From: Streptomyces hydrogenans
Lineage (GTDB): Bacteria > Actinomycetota > Actinomycetes > Streptomycetales > Streptomycetaceae
Reading direction: 5' to 3'
Assembly: GCF_014656075.1 (NCBI RefSeq)
Contig: NZ_BNBS01000071.1
Coordinates: 1-42,499, forward strand
DNA: 42,499 bases
Position numbers and translations under genes: made by a program
The notes under the pieces: model-generated
The model's database searches: none
What the model saw: the letters and a program-made list of their open reading frames with translations, nothing else
Told to the model about the DNA's origin: nothing
Part shown: positions 1-8,389 of the stretch, in pieces
How the letters are laid out: each line of letters begins with the position of its first letter
Numbering within the stretch: the stretch's first letter is position 1

Positions 1-190
1 GCGTTCGGCGCCGTCGCCGCGTGCCCCACGACCGTCCAGCCGATTCCCGAGTACACGAGGGATCGGCCCTCGCGCCGGCCGGACAGGCGGCCGGGAGTCC
101 GTCCTCGCCCCTGTCGTACCGGGCGCGTGACATCGTGGGGGCGACGGTCAGGCGCCGTCACCGGCACCGCCCGGTGCCGGTGCGGAGCGG
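1..190. other. Left edge, no gene assigned
   Basis: I see no convincing gene here. One forward frame stays open to the left edge, but its arginine- and proline-rich translation looks like out-of-frame GC-rich DNA. It may hold the tail of a gene outside the window and the leader of the gene at 191. Confidence 0.4.
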
Positions 191-772
191 ATGGAGGTTC
201 GGCATGGACCATCGGACGTCGACGCCGCGTGGGCGGAGTGCCTGCGCGTCCTCGGCCCTCTGACGGACGAGGACCGGACCGTACGGGCCGGGTCCCTCAC
301 CTGGACGTGCGCGGAGCCGGCGGCCCACATCGGGCACGACCTCCTCGCCTACGCGGGCCGGCCGGCGGCCCGGCCCGCGGACGCGTACCTGCCCATGGAC
401 CTGAGCGTCCACCCCACCGCCACGCCCGCCGAGGTCCTCCGGGTCGTCACCGCCTGCGCCGGGCTGCTGGGCCACGCCCTGGCCGCGGCCGACCCGGGCG
501 TGCGCGCCCGGCACTGGGGTCCCTGCGATCCCGGGGGATTCGCGGCCACGGGCGTGGCGGAGATCCTGCTGCACACGCACGACATCACGCGGGGACTGTC
601 CGTGGATCGGCGCCCGCCGCCGACGGCGGGCGCGGCCGTGACCGGCCGGCTCTTCCCCGACGCCCCGCCCGGGGACGCCGTCGACGCCCTGCTCCGGTGC
701 ACCGGCCGCGGAGACCTCGACGGCTTCCCGCACCGGGACTCCTGGACCTGGGAGGCGGCGCGAGCGGACTGA
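191..772 (+). CDS. Maleylpyruvate isomerase / DinB-fold family protein
   Basis: A 193-residue protein resembling the mycothiol-dependent maleylpyruvate isomerase N-terminal family (DinB four-helix fold). It carries the typical early segment WTCAEPAAHIGHDLLAYAG (about residues 38-56) and the later ILLHTHDITRGL (about 126-137). Histidines near 46/49 and 128/130 are in the places expected for metal ligands. Members of this family catalyse thiol-dependent transfers or isomerisations, but most Streptomyces copies have no known substrate. The start is uncertain: a better Shine-Dalgarno (GGAGG at 193-197) serves an ATG at 204 in another frame that stops at 263, so the ATG at 191 rests on family-like coding sense. 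It stands alone and converges on the SRPBCC gene. Confidence 0.75.
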   Translation: MEVRHGPSDVDAAWAECLRVLGPLTDEDRTVRAGSLTWTCAEPAAHIGHDLLAYAGRPAARPADAYLPMDLSVHPTATPAEVLRVVTACAGLLGHALAAADPGVRARHWGPCDPGGFAATGVAEILLHTHDITRGLSVDRRPPPTAGAAVTGRLFPDAPPGDAVDALLRCTGRGDLDGFPHRDSWTWEAARAD

Positions 773-797
773 ACCCCGATGCGCCGCGTCGGCCGGG

Positions 798-1238
798 TCA
801 GCGCGGACGGCCCGCGACGGCGGCGGGCATGCGCTCCACCACGTCGTCCCCGAGTCGTTCGAAGGCGTTCCTCAGGAACGGCGCCGCCAGCCTCGCCAGG
901 CCCTTGAAGCGGAACGACGCCCGGTAGGTCAGCGCGGTCGCCTGCGCCCCCCGCGCCGCGAAGACCATCTCGTCCGTCGCGACCACGGTCCCGTTCTCTC
1001 CCACGAAGACCAGGCGCGCGGGCTCCCTGACGTCGAGACGGTAGACCAGCTCGGTGGTGCGCCCCCGGAAGCGCGAGGTGTTGTGCCAGGTGCTGCCCGG
1101 CCGGACGGCCCCCTCGTCCACCCGGGCGCAGCGCACCGTGCCGGGGTCCCATTCCTCGGTCCGCTCGAACTCCTCCAGGTAGGAGACCGCGTCGTCGAGG
1201 GGGACGGGGAGCAGGATGTTCCGTTCCACTGTGATCAT
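798..1238 (-). CDS. SRPBCC family protein (polyketide cyclase/START-like)
   Basis: A 146-residue protein with the layout of an SRPBCC/START-like lipid-binding fold. The N-terminal strand ITVERNILLPVPLDDAVSYL resembles the usual opening in which a domain contacts hydrophobic ligands, followed by EEWDPGTVRCARVD and a C-terminal helix FLRNAFERLGDDVVERM. The ATG at 1238 is chosen because GAGGAG lies six bases upstream. The frame stays open further upstream, but that part is arginine-rich and not protein-like. The ligand is unknown. It is divergent from the FAD oxidoreductase operon starting at 1708, so a link to lipid chemistry is possible but is inference. Confidence 0.8.
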   Translation of the reverse strand: MITVERNILLPVPLDDAVSYLEEFERTEEWDPGTVRCARVDEGAVRPGSTWHNTSRFRGRTTELVYRLDVREPARLVFVGENGTVVATDEMVFAARGAQATALTYRASFRFKGLARLAAPFLRNAFERLGDDVVERMPAAVAGRPR

Positions 1239-1707
1239 TGCGGCCTCCTCGACCGGTTGCGGCGGTGCGCGTGTGTGTCCGCCTTCCCTTCGCCCGGAGG
1301 GCTGCGCGCGGATGCGGGCGCGCGGTGCGGATGCTCGGGGCCGAGACGTGGACGTCGCCCGGGACAGTCGCGGTCGAGAGGATCGATGCGCAAGCGATGC
1401 ACCTTGAGAGCGGCTTCGCCCCGGCCGGATCCTAAGGGCGAAGCGCTCATCCGGTGGGCGACCCGGCGCCCTCGGCCGCACGGGCCCCCGCCTTCCGGAC
1501 GGCGGGATCGGGCAGGTGGAGTCACCGTCGTCGCGGTGCTCTGCCTGACCTTTCGCAGCCGCGATCAGGGAGGCGCGGAAGACCTCGCAGCGGATCGTCG
1601 CACGTCCCTGGCCCGCGGACCAGTCCACGGGGGCGACCGCACCGAATCGTCAGAGCAGGAGGCCGGGGCCGCCGGCGGGTGCACGACCACTACACGAGGG
1701 GGCAGGC
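1239..1707. promoter_or_regulatory. Divergent intergenic region upstream of the lipid operon
   Basis: This 469-base non-coding stretch separates the SRPBCC gene (minus) from the FAD oxidoreductase operon (plus). A six-base direct repeat CGATGC occurs at 1384-1389 and 1395-1400, an 11-base period that would place both copies on one face of the helix. Just downstream, TTGAGA (1404-1409) and GATCCT (1428-1433) are separated by 18 bases and could be a weak -35/-10 pair. The operon start has GAGGGGG five bases before the ATG at 1708. The promoter is a guess from sequence alone. Confidence 0.3.
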
Positions 1708-2964
1708 ATGAACCGGCGCAGTGTCGCGGTGATCGGATCGGGGGTGGCGGGGCTGACCGCCGCGTACGTGCTCTCCCGCACCCGCGACGTGGTCCTGTAC
1801 GAAGCCGACTCCCGGCTCGGGGGCCACGCGCACACCCACGAACTCCCGACCGCCTCGGGCGGCACCGTACGCGTGGACACCGGCTTCATCGTGCACAACG
1901 AGCGCACCTACCCGTACCTCCTGAGGCTCTTCCGCGAACTCGGGGTGGCCACCCAGGACTCCGAGATGAGCATGTCCGTACGGTGCGACGGCTGCGGCCT
2001 GGAGTACGCCGGCGCCCGCGGCCCCCGCGGACTGCTGAGCGGCGGGAACCTGCGCCGCCCCCGGCATCTGCGGATGCTCGCCGACGTACCCCGCTTCCAC
2101 CGGGCCGCGCGACGGCTGCTCGCCTCCGGCGACGACACCGAGACGCTCGGGACGTTCCTGCGGCGCGGAGGGTTCTCCCCGTACTTCACCGGCCACTTCG
2201 CCGTCCCGCTCGTCTCCTCCGTCTGGTCCTGCGCACCGGACACGGCCCTGCTGTACCCGGCGGCCTACCTCTTCCGCTTCCTCGACCACCACGGACTGCT
2301 CTCCGTCACCGGATCGCCCCGGTGGAAGACCGTGACCGGCGGATCGTCGGCCTACGTGGACAAGGTGGCCAAGCACCTCGCCTCCGTCCGCACCGCCACG
2401 CCCGTCCGGGCGGTCGAGCGCGGCCCCGACCACGCGCGGGTGACCACCGAGGACGGCCGCTCCGAGGCGCACGCCGCCGTCGTCGTGGCCGTCCACCCCG
2501 ACCAGGCCCTGCGGATGCTCACGGACGCCACACCCGACGAGCGGCGCGTCCTGGGAGCGTTCACCTACTCCCGCAACCCCACCGTGCTGCACCGGGACAC
2601 CACCGTCCTGCCGCGCTCACCCCACGCCCGGGCCTCCTGGAACTACTGGCTCCCCTCCTGCGAGGCACGCCCCGGGGCCGTCCGGGTGAGCTACGACATG
2701 AACCGCCTCCAGCGCCTCGACGTGCCCGAGCCGCACCTCGTCACCCTCAACCCCGACGGGCGCGTCGACGACGACGCCGTACTCGCCCGCATGGTGTACG
2801 AGCACCCCGTCTACACCCCCCGCTCGGTCGCCGCCCAGCGCGAACTCCCCGGCCTCGCCACGTCCGTGACCGCGTTCGCCGGCGCCTACCACGGCTGGGG
2901 CTTCCACGAGGACGGCTGCCGCTCCGGCGTCGTCGCCGCCCGGGCCCTGGGGGTGGACTGGTGA
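1708..2964 (+). CDS. FAD-dependent amine-oxidase-like oxidoreductase (COG2907 type)
   Basis: A 418-residue flavoprotein. The N-terminal dinucleotide fold VAVIGSGVAGLTAAYVL (about residues 6-22) ends in an acidic residue at VVLYEAD, followed by the GGHAHTH segment typical of this family. The C-terminal GAYHGWGFHEDGCRSG (about 389-404) resembles the second FAD-contact region. Relatives are annotated as NAD/FAD-binding amine oxidases and are repeatedly found beside DUF1365 and cyclopropane-synthase-like genes. In M. tuberculosis the counterpart is Rv0449c. A role in desaturating or oxidising a lipid acyl chain is plausible from context but is inference. It is the first gene of an operon in which the next four genes each overlap the previous stop by four bases. 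Confidence 0.88.
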   Translation: MNRRSVAVIGSGVAGLTAAYVLSRTRDVVLYEADSRLGGHAHTHELPTASGGTVRVDTGFIVHNERTYPYLLRLFRELGVATQDSEMSMSVRCDGCGLEYAGARGPRGLLSGGNLRRPRHLRMLADVPRFHRAARRLLASGDDTETLGTFLRRGGFSPYFTGHFAVPLVSSVWSCAPDTALLYPAAYLFRFLDHHGLLSVTGSPRWKTVTGGSSAYVDKVAKHLASVRTATPVRAVERGPDHARVTTEDGRSEAHAAVVVAVHPDQALRMLTDATPDERRVLGAFTYSRNPTVLHRDTTVLPRSPHARASWNYWLPSCEARPGAVRVSYDMNRLQRLDVPEPHLVTLNPDGRVDDDAVLARMVYEHPVYTPRSVAAQRELPGLATSVTAFAGAYHGWGFHEDGCRSGVVAARALGVDW

Positions 2965-3713
2965 CGTACGCCGAAGCCGCTCCCGCGACACCCGCGCTGT
3001 ACACCTGCGAGGTCGCCCACACACGTGTCCGGCCCGTCCACCACCGGCTGCGCCACCGCACCTACCTCTGGTTCGTCGACCTCGACGCCCTGCCCTCGCC
3101 GCCCCGCCTCCTGCGGCCCCTCGCCCGGTTCGACGCGCGCGACCACTTCGGCGGCCGCGCCCCCACCATCCGCGCCGGCCTCGACGCCTACCTGGCCTCC
3201 CACGGCGTCCGGGACGCCGACGGCCGCGTCCTGATGCTGACCCACGCCCGCGTCCTCGGCCACGTGTTCAACCCGCTCACGCTGTACTGGTGCCACGACC
3301 GCGCCGACCGCCCGGTCTGCGTCGTGGCCGAGGTGCACAACACGTACGGAGGCCGTCACTGCTACCTGCTCCGCCCCGACGCCGACGGACGCGCCGACGT
3401 CGCCAAGGAGTTCTACGTCTCCCCGTTCTTCGACGTCGAAGGCTCCTACCGGATGCGGCTGCCGCTCCCCGGAGAGCGCCTCGACCTCACCGTCCAACTG
3501 CGGCTCGGCGACGGGAGCCGGCCGTTCACCGCCACCGTGCGGGGCCGCCACCGTCCCGCCGGCACCCGCGGTCTGCTGACCGCGGCGCTCCGCCACCCCT
3601 GGTCCACCGCGGCCGTCAGCATCGGCATCCGCCTGCACGGAATCCGGCTGTACCTCAAGGGGCTTCCCGTCCGCCCGCGCCCCGCCGCGCCGACCCGCGA
3701 AGGCATGCTGTGA
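2961..3713 (+). CDS. DUF1365 domain protein
   Basis: A 250-residue protein matching the DUF1365 pattern: HTRVRPVHHRLRHRTYLWFVD near the N-terminus, then RVLGHVFNPLTLYWCHD, EVHNTYGGRHCYLL and KEFYVSPFFDVEGSYRMRL. The GTG start at 2961 overlaps the upstream stop as GTGA, so translation is probably coupled. The family has no firm biochemical role that I can state. It travels with cyclopropane-synthase-like methyltransferases and FAD oxidoreductases, for example Rv0448c. In proteobacteria similar neighbourhoods are tied to modified, such as furan, fatty acids. Function here is inferred only from that linkage. Confidence 0.85.
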   Translation: MTYAEAAPATPALYTCEVAHTRVRPVHHRLRHRTYLWFVDLDALPSPPRLLRPLARFDARDHFGGRAPTIRAGLDAYLASHGVRDADGRVLMLTHARVLGHVFNPLTLYWCHDRADRPVCVVAEVHNTYGGRHCYLLRPDADGRADVAKEFYVSPFFDVEGSYRMRLPLPGERLDLTVQLRLGDGSRPFTATVRGRHRPAGTRGLLTAALRHPWSTAAVSIGIRLHGIRLYLKGLPVRPRPAAPTREGML

Positions 3714-5020
3714 CACTCTCCCTCCCGCCGGACACCACCGTCCGCACGACGGGTCCCCGCCTCCCCGCCGACCCGGAGCGCTGGCCCGACGTCGCGCGCC
3801 TGCCACGCGCCTCCGCCCTGCGCACGGCCGTCGCCCGACGCCTCGTCGAAAGCGCCCTGAACCGCCTGCCGCTGCGGATACGGCACGGAGACGGGCCCCG
3901 GTCCCTCCCCGCGCCCGGCACCCCCCGGGACGGCGTGCCCACCCTGACCCTGCACGACCCGGCCGCCTTCCACCGCCGGATCGGCGCCGACGGCCTCATC
4001 GGCTTCGGCGAGTCGTACATGGCCGGAGAGTGGGACAGCGACGACCTCGTCGGCCTGCTCACCGTGCTCGCCACCCACGTCGACGAGCTGGTACCCGCCC
4101 CGCTGCGCCGCCTCCGCGGACTCTGGGCCCACCGCAGGCCGTCCGGGGACCGCGGCACCGTCGAAGGCGCGCGCGACAACATCCACCGGCACTACGACCT
4201 CTCGAACGAGCTGTTCGCGCTCTTCCTGGACCCGAGCCTGATGTACTCCTCGGCCGTGTTCGACACGCTCCCCGCCACACCGGACGCGCTGACGGCGGCG
4301 CAGCACGCCAAGATCGACCGGCTGCTCGACCTCGCGGACGTCGGCCCCGGCACCCGGCTCCTGGAGATCGGCACCGGCTGGGGCGAACTCGCCGTCCGGG
4401 CCGCGGCCCGCGGCGCCGACGTCCTGACGATCACGCTCTCCGAGGAGCAGCGCGACCTCGCGCTGCGGCGGATCGCCGCGGCGGGCGCGTCCGGGCGGGT
4501 GACCGTCGAACTGCGCGACTACCGCGAGGTCGAGGGCCGGTACGACGCCGTCGTCAGCGTCGAGATGATCGAGGCGGTCGGCGCCGAGTTCTGGCCCGCG
4601 TACTTCACCGCCCTGCGCCGGCTCCTCGCGCCCGGCGGCCGGGTGGCCCTCCAGGCCATCACCATGCCGCACGACCGGATGCTCGCCACGGCCAGGACGC
4701 ACACCTGGATCAGCAAGTACGTCTTCCCCGGCGGCCTCATCCCGTCACCGGACGCGATCTCGCGCGAGAGCGCCGCCGCCGGCCTGGACATCACTTATGA
4801 CGAAGGGTTCGGCGACCACTACGCCGAAACGCTTCGCCTCTGGCGCGAACGCTTCCTCGGCGATCCGGACGCGGTCGACGCACTCGGCTTCGACGCGACC
4901 TTCCGCCGCATGTGGGAGCTCTACCTCGCCTACTCGGAAGCCGGGTTCCGGGCGCGCTACCTCGACGTCAGGCAGCTGCGGCTGGTCGCCGCCGGCCCGG
5001 ACGGGGAGGACGCGCCGTGA
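3710..5020 (+). CDS. Cyclopropane-fatty-acyl-phospholipid synthase family methyltransferase
   Basis: A 436-residue SAM-dependent methyltransferase of the CFA synthase/mycolic-acid methyltransferase family. The acyl-site signature RDNIHRHYDLSNELFALFLD is followed by MYSSAVF, the SAM-binding motif LLEIGTGWGELAVRAAARGA and VSVEMIEAVG. Family enzymes act at the membrane and add a methyl or methylene group to the double bond of an unsaturated phospholipid acyl chain. The order of partners matches Rv0449c-Rv0446c, where UfaA1 (Rv0447c) is reported to make tuberculostearic acid. So a 10-methyl-type or otherwise modified fatty acid is as likely as a cyclopropane. The GTG start at 3710 overlaps the previous stop. 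The product is not decided by the sequence. Confidence 0.9.
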   Translation: MTLSLPPDTTVRTTGPRLPADPERWPDVARLPRASALRTAVARRLVESALNRLPLRIRHGDGPRSLPAPGTPRDGVPTLTLHDPAAFHRRIGADGLIGFGESYMAGEWDSDDLVGLLTVLATHVDELVPAPLRRLRGLWAHRRPSGDRGTVEGARDNIHRHYDLSNELFALFLDPSLMYSSAVFDTLPATPDALTAAQHAKIDRLLDLADVGPGTRLLEIGTGWGELAVRAAARGADVLTITLSEEQRDLALRRIAAAGASGRVTVELRDYREVEGRYDAVVSVEMIEAVGAEFWPAYFTALRRLLAPGGRVALQAITMPHDRMLATARTHTWISKYVFPGGLIPSPDAISRESAAAGLDITYDEGFGDHYAETLRLWRERFLGDPDAVDALGFDATFRRMWELYLAYSEAGFRARYLDVRQLRLVAAGPDGEDAP

Positions 5021-5832
5021 ACGGACCGGCCTTCGCCGTCAACCTGGCGGCCTCCGCGGGGGCCGCCCTCGCGGTCATGCTGGCCACCTTCGCCGTGGCC
5101 CTCGTGCGGGGCGTCCACCGGATCGTCGACGTCGCCTGGGGACTCGCCTTCACCGCGGTCGCCCTCGTCACCTGGACGCTCTCCGCCGGGTACGGGGACG
5201 ACACCCGGCGCCTCGCCGTCGCCCTCGCGACCTGCCTCTGGGGCCTGCGGCTCGCGGTCCACATCGCCCGCAGGGGACGCGGACACGGCGAGGACCCCCG
5301 CTACGCGCGCATGCTCGCCCGGGCCCCGGGCCGCCCGGCCCTCTACGCGCTGCGCAAGGTGTACCTCCTCCAGGGCGCCCTGGTCTGGCTCGTCTCGCTC
5401 CCCGTCCAGGCCGCCGCCTACCTCCCCGAGGGCGTGGACGTCCTCCTGGTCGCGGGACTGGTCCTGTGGGCCGTCGGCCTGACCTTCGAGGCCGTCGGCG
5501 ACCACCAGCTGGCCCGCTTCAAGGCCGACCCCGCCCACCGCGGACGCGTCATGGACCAGGGGCTCTGGAGCTGGACCCGGCACCCCAACTACTTCGGGGA
5601 CTTCCTGGTCTGGTGGGGCCTCTACCTGACGGCGTGCGCCGACTGGACCGCAGCGGCGCTCACCCTCGTCTCCCCCCTGGTGATGAGCGGACTCCTCATC
5701 TGGGGGAGCGGCAAGCGGCTGCTGGACGCCCACATGGCCGACCGCCCCGGCTGGTCGGCCTACGCCGCCCGGACGAGCGGCTTCTTCCCCCGCCCGCCGC
5801 GCCGCGCGGCCGACCGGACGGAGCCGCTGTGA
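5017..5832 (+). CDS. DUF1295 / steroid 5-alpha-reductase-like membrane protein
   Basis: A 271-residue integral membrane protein with about six or seven hydrophobic segments. The C-terminal half carries LWSWTRHPNYFGDFLVWWGL, the motif shared by DUF1295, steroid 5-alpha-reductases and isoprenylcysteine methyltransferases (H-P-N-Y-x-G-[DE]). Such proteins reduce double bonds or methylate lipids using NADPH or SAM bound near this motif. The counterpart in M. tuberculosis is Rv0446c. A reductase step completing the methyltransferase reaction (unsaturated or methylene to saturated) is an attractive but unproven reading. The GTG start at 5017 overlaps the methyltransferase stop by four bases. Confidence 0.87.
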   Translation: MNGPAFAVNLAASAGAALAVMLATFAVALVRGVHRIVDVAWGLAFTAVALVTWTLSAGYGDDTRRLAVALATCLWGLRLAVHIARRGRGHGEDPRYARMLARAPGRPALYALRKVYLLQGALVWLVSLPVQAAAYLPEGVDVLLVAGLVLWAVGLTFEAVGDHQLARFKADPAHRGRVMDQGLWSWTRHPNYFGDFLVWWGLYLTACADWTAAALTLVSPLVMSGLLIWGSGKRLLDAHMADRPGWSAYAARTSGFFPRPPRRAADRTEPL

Positions 5833-6527
5833 CCTCCCCGTCCCGGCGTGTCCGCGCGCGTGAGGGGAGCCTGCTGGACGTCCGCAACGCCCCCGCCACC
5901 CCCGCCGCCGCGGTCCTCCTGCTGCACGGCGGGCGGTCCGAGGGCATGGAGCCGCCCCCGCCGGTCGACCTGGCCGCGCTGCGCATGCGCCCGTTCGCGG
6001 CCCGGCTCGTGCGGACGCTCGCCGGCCGGGACGTGCTCGTCGCGCTCCTCCGGTACCGCCACCGGGGCTGGAACGGCGCGCGCGCCGACGCCGCCCGGGA
6101 CGCCGAGGCCGCGCTCGCCGAGGTGGTCCGGACGACGGGGGACGTCCCGGTGGTCCTCGTCGGCCATTCGATGGGCGCCAGGGCGGCGCTGCGCGCGGCG
6201 GGACACCCGGCGGTCCTCGGGGTGGTCGGCCTGGCCCCCTGGTGCCCGCCGCACGAGCCCGTCGCGCACCTCGCGGGACGCCGGATCCACCTGCTGCACG
6301 ACGAGGCCGACCGGGTCACCTCCGCGCGGGAGACCTGGGCGTTCGTCCGCCGGGCGGGCGCGGCCGGCGCCCACGCCGAGGGGATCGCCATGCGTCGCGG
6401 AGGGCACGCGATGCTCCGCGGCGCCGCCGACTGGCAGCGCCGCACCACCGAACTCGTCGCCGCCCTGCTCTCCGCCCCGCCCCCGGACGGGGAACCCCGA
6501 GAGGACGGACGGGGGCCGCACCGATGA
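5829..6527 (+). CDS. Alpha/beta hydrolase
   Basis: A 232-residue alpha/beta hydrolase. The oxyanion region VLLLHGGRSEG lies near residue 30, the nucleophile elbow VLVGHSMGARAALRAAG (GHSMG) near 113, a candidate acid in LLHDEADRVT, and the catalytic histidine in RGGHAML. It resembles small esterases or dienelactone-hydrolase-like enzymes. Its GTG overlaps the DUF1295 stop by four bases, so it is the last gene of the overlapping operon. In the M. tuberculosis Rv0449c-Rv0446c locus this place is taken by sigK-rskA. Release or transfer of a modified acyl chain would fit but is inference. Confidence 0.85.
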   Translation: MTSPSRRVRAREGSLLDVRNAPATPAAAVLLLHGGRSEGMEPPPPVDLAALRMRPFAARLVRTLAGRDVLVALLRYRHRGWNGARADAARDAEAALAEVVRTTGDVPVVLVGHSMGARAALRAAGHPAVLGVVGLAPWCPPHEPVAHLAGRRIHLLHDEADRVTSARETWAFVRRAGAAGAHAEGIAMRRGGHAMLRGAADWQRRTTELVAALLSAPPPDGEPREDGRGPHR

Positions 6528-6623
6528 CACGGCGCGCCGAGCACGGTTCGGCCCCTCGGGACGCGTCACTCCCCGGTGCGAGGGCGCGCGGACTCGATCC
6601 GTACGGTCCGGTCGCGTCTCCCT

Positions 6624-6656
6624 GTGACGATCCGGTCACCCGGCGTAACGTGACCG
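6624..6656. promoter_or_regulatory. Three spaced GTGAC/GTCAC half-sites upstream of the second FAD oxidoreductase
   Basis: GTGAC (6624-6628), GTCAC (6635-6639) and GTGAC (6650-6654) form two nested inverted repeats. The larger is a perfect 7-bp pair, CGGTCAC (6633-6639) and GTGACCG (6650-6656), with a 10-base spacer. They end about 35 bases before the ATG at 6691, a fitting place for an operator. No sigma-factor boxes are clear beside them and the regulator is unknown. Confidence 0.4.
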
Positions 6657-6690
6657 TCGGGCAGCAGCGGGCGGGACGGACCGAGGAGCG

Positions 6691-7980
6691 ATGACGGCGA
6701 TGCGCGGAACGGTCGGAGGAGGCGCGGACGTGGACGTGAACATGGACCTGGACGTGGTGGTCGTCGGAGCGGGAGCGTCCGGCCTCGCGTGCACCGCGGA
6801 CCTGCTCGCCGCGGGACTGAGGGTGCGCCTGCTGGAGGCCGGCGACGCCGTGGGCGGGCGGATGCGGACCGACCGGATCGGCGGCTTCACCCTCGACCGG
6901 GGATTCCAGGTGTTCAACACCTCCTACCCCCAGGTCAAGCGGCGCCTCGACCTCAAGGCGCTCAGGCTGCGGCCGTTCACCGCGGGCCTGCTGGTGCACA
7001 CCTCCGACGGGCCACGGCGCTTCACCGACCCCACCCGCCGCTCCGGTGGGCACGGCGGCGGGCCGCTCGCGGTCGGCGGCCTGTCGGCGCGCGACGTGGC
7101 GGCCCTGGGCCTGCTGTCCGCACGGGACGTGCTGGCGCCCGCCGCGTGGCTGCGTCGCCGGTCGGAGGCGACCACGGCGACCGCGCTGGCCGACGCCGGG
7201 CTCTCCGCCGACCTCGTCGAGAACGTGCTCCGGCCCTTCCTCTCCGGGGTCTTCCTCGAAGACGACCTGGAGACCTCGGCGCGCTTCTTCCACCTGGTCT
7301 GGCGCAGCATGCTGCGCGGCACCCTGTGTCTGCCGGCCGACGGCATCGGCGCGGTCCCGGCCCAGCTCGCCGCGCGCCTCCCCGACGGCGTCCTGCGCAC
7401 CGGCGCGCGGGTCGCCTCCCTGACCTCCGGCGGAGTGGCCCTCGCCGACGGCGGCGAGCTGTCCGCCCGTACCGTCGTCGTCGCCACCGGTCAGAGCGCG
7501 GCGGCCGGACTGGTCCCGGGCCTCGACGTGCCGCGCGGTCGGACGGTGACCACCCTCTACCACGCGGCCGCGCGCTCCCCTCTGGCCGAACCCACGCTCG
7601 TGGTCGACGAGCGGCGCCGCTTCCTCAACTCCTGTGTACTCACCGAGGTCCACCCCGGCTTCGCCGACGACGGCCGGGCGCTCGTCTCGACGTCCGTCCT
7701 CGGCGCCCCGGGACCCGCCGAGGTGGCGGCCGTCGAGACGGCGCTCGGCGAGGCGTACGGCACGGACGTGTCCTCCTGGGAGGCGGTGCACCGCGTCACG
7801 GTGCGCGACGCCCTGCCGGCGATGCCCCCGCCGCTGGCCCTGAGCCGCACCACCCGCTTCGGTCCGGGTCGCTACGTGTGCGGCGACCACCGGGCGACGG
7901 GCTCGCTCCAGGGCGCCCTCGCCTCCGGGACCCGCGCCGCCCGGGAGGTCCTCGCCGATCTGAGGGCCGACGCCGGGTGA
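6691..7980 (+). CDS. FAD-dependent amine oxidase / phytoene-desaturase-like protein
   Basis: A 429-residue flavoprotein with VVVVGAGASGLACTADLLAA (starting near residue 19), GGRMRTD shortly after, and a C-terminal FAD-closing segment YVCGDHRATGSLQGALASG. Its middle, including FTLDRGFQVFNTSYP, matches NAD(P)/FAD proteins annotated as amine oxidases or phytoene dehydrogenase-like. A second in-frame ATG at 6700 is better spaced from GAGGAG (6683-6688) and may be the true start. It lies 163 bases after the lipid operon and may have its own promoter. It is distinct in sequence from the oxidoreductase at 1708. The substrate is unknown; lipid or carotenoid oxidation are options. Confidence 0.85.
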   Translation: MTAMRGTVGGGADVDVNMDLDVVVVGAGASGLACTADLLAAGLRVRLLEAGDAVGGRMRTDRIGGFTLDRGFQVFNTSYPQVKRRLDLKALRLRPFTAGLLVHTSDGPRRFTDPTRRSGGHGGGPLAVGGLSARDVAALGLLSARDVLAPAAWLRRRSEATTATALADAGLSADLVENVLRPFLSGVFLEDDLETSARFFHLVWRSMLRGTLCLPADGIGAVPAQLAARLPDGVLRTGARVASLTSGGVALADGGELSARTVVVATGQSAAAGLVPGLDVPRGRTVTTLYHAAARSPLAEPTLVVDERRRFLNSCVLTEVHPGFADDGRALVSTSVLGAPGPAEVAAVETALGEAYGTDVSSWEAVHRVTVRDALPAMPPPLALSRTTRFGPGRYVCGDHRATGSLQGALASGTRAAREVLADLRADAG

Positions 7981-8109
7981 GCCTCCGCGGCCGTCACCGC
8001 CGGGACGGTCCGCCCTTTCGACGCAGGAACGACGCGGGAGGTGAGAGGGCCCGGTACGGGGGAGCGTGGAGGGGAACGGTGTTCACGGCATCGAGACCCG
8101 GGAGGCGTC

Positions 8110-8313
8110 ATGCCCGACACGCCCGCATCCGCATCGGTACCGGGCCCGGTACGGCCCGGGGAGACACCCCCGGCCGAGGGTTCCACCTCATCGGCGCATC
8201 CGGAGCGACCTGACGGGGGCATCTGGGAGCACCCGAAGCTGTGGCTCTCCTTGATCGTCCTCGGTTCCGTGATGGTGGCGCTGCTGTTCGCCTTCCGCGT
8301 CGGCGGACTGTGA
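8110..8313 (+). CDS. Small membrane protein, DUF6480-like
   Basis: A 67-residue protein with a polar proline-rich N-terminal half containing PGETPPAEGSTSS, then one transmembrane helix LWLSLIVLGSVMVALLFAF and a short tail. This layout and the GETPPAEGSTS motif recall DUF6480, a small actinobacterial membrane family without known function. The ATG at 8110 follows GGGAGG at 8100-8105. It converges on the zinc finger gene, with a strong hairpin between them. Confidence 0.7.
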   Translation: MPDTPASASVPGPVRPGETPPAEGSTSSAHPERPDGGIWEHPKLWLSLIVLGSVMVALLFAFRVGGL

Positions 8314-8332
8314 CCCACCCGAGGTCCGGGGA

Positions 8333-8370
8333 AGCCCCGTCACGGACGCGACCGCGTCCGTGACGGGGCT
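8333..8370. terminator. Bidirectional hairpin terminator
   Basis: A perfect 17-bp stem (8333-8349 pairing with 8354-8370) with a GACC loop lies between the convergent genes ending at 8313 and 8390. There is no T tract, as is usual in Streptomyces. A 13-base direct repeat, GGGGCTACGGAGA, at 8365-8377 and 8387-8399 overlaps the right arm and the end of the zinc finger gene. Confidence 0.75.
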
Positions 8371-8389
8371 ACGGAGAATCGGCCAGGGG

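Noticed and set aside
1083..3713. 876-residue frame running through the lipid operon
   Set aside because: Only its last part (from the GTG at 2961) is a DUF1365 protein. The rest overlaps the FAD oxidoreductase in another frame.
6316..7890. Long minus-strand open frame opposite the second FAD oxidoreductase
   Set aside because: Its translation is rich in G, R, A and P without domain motifs. The plus-strand frame has clear FAD motifs. It is a GC-bias shadow.
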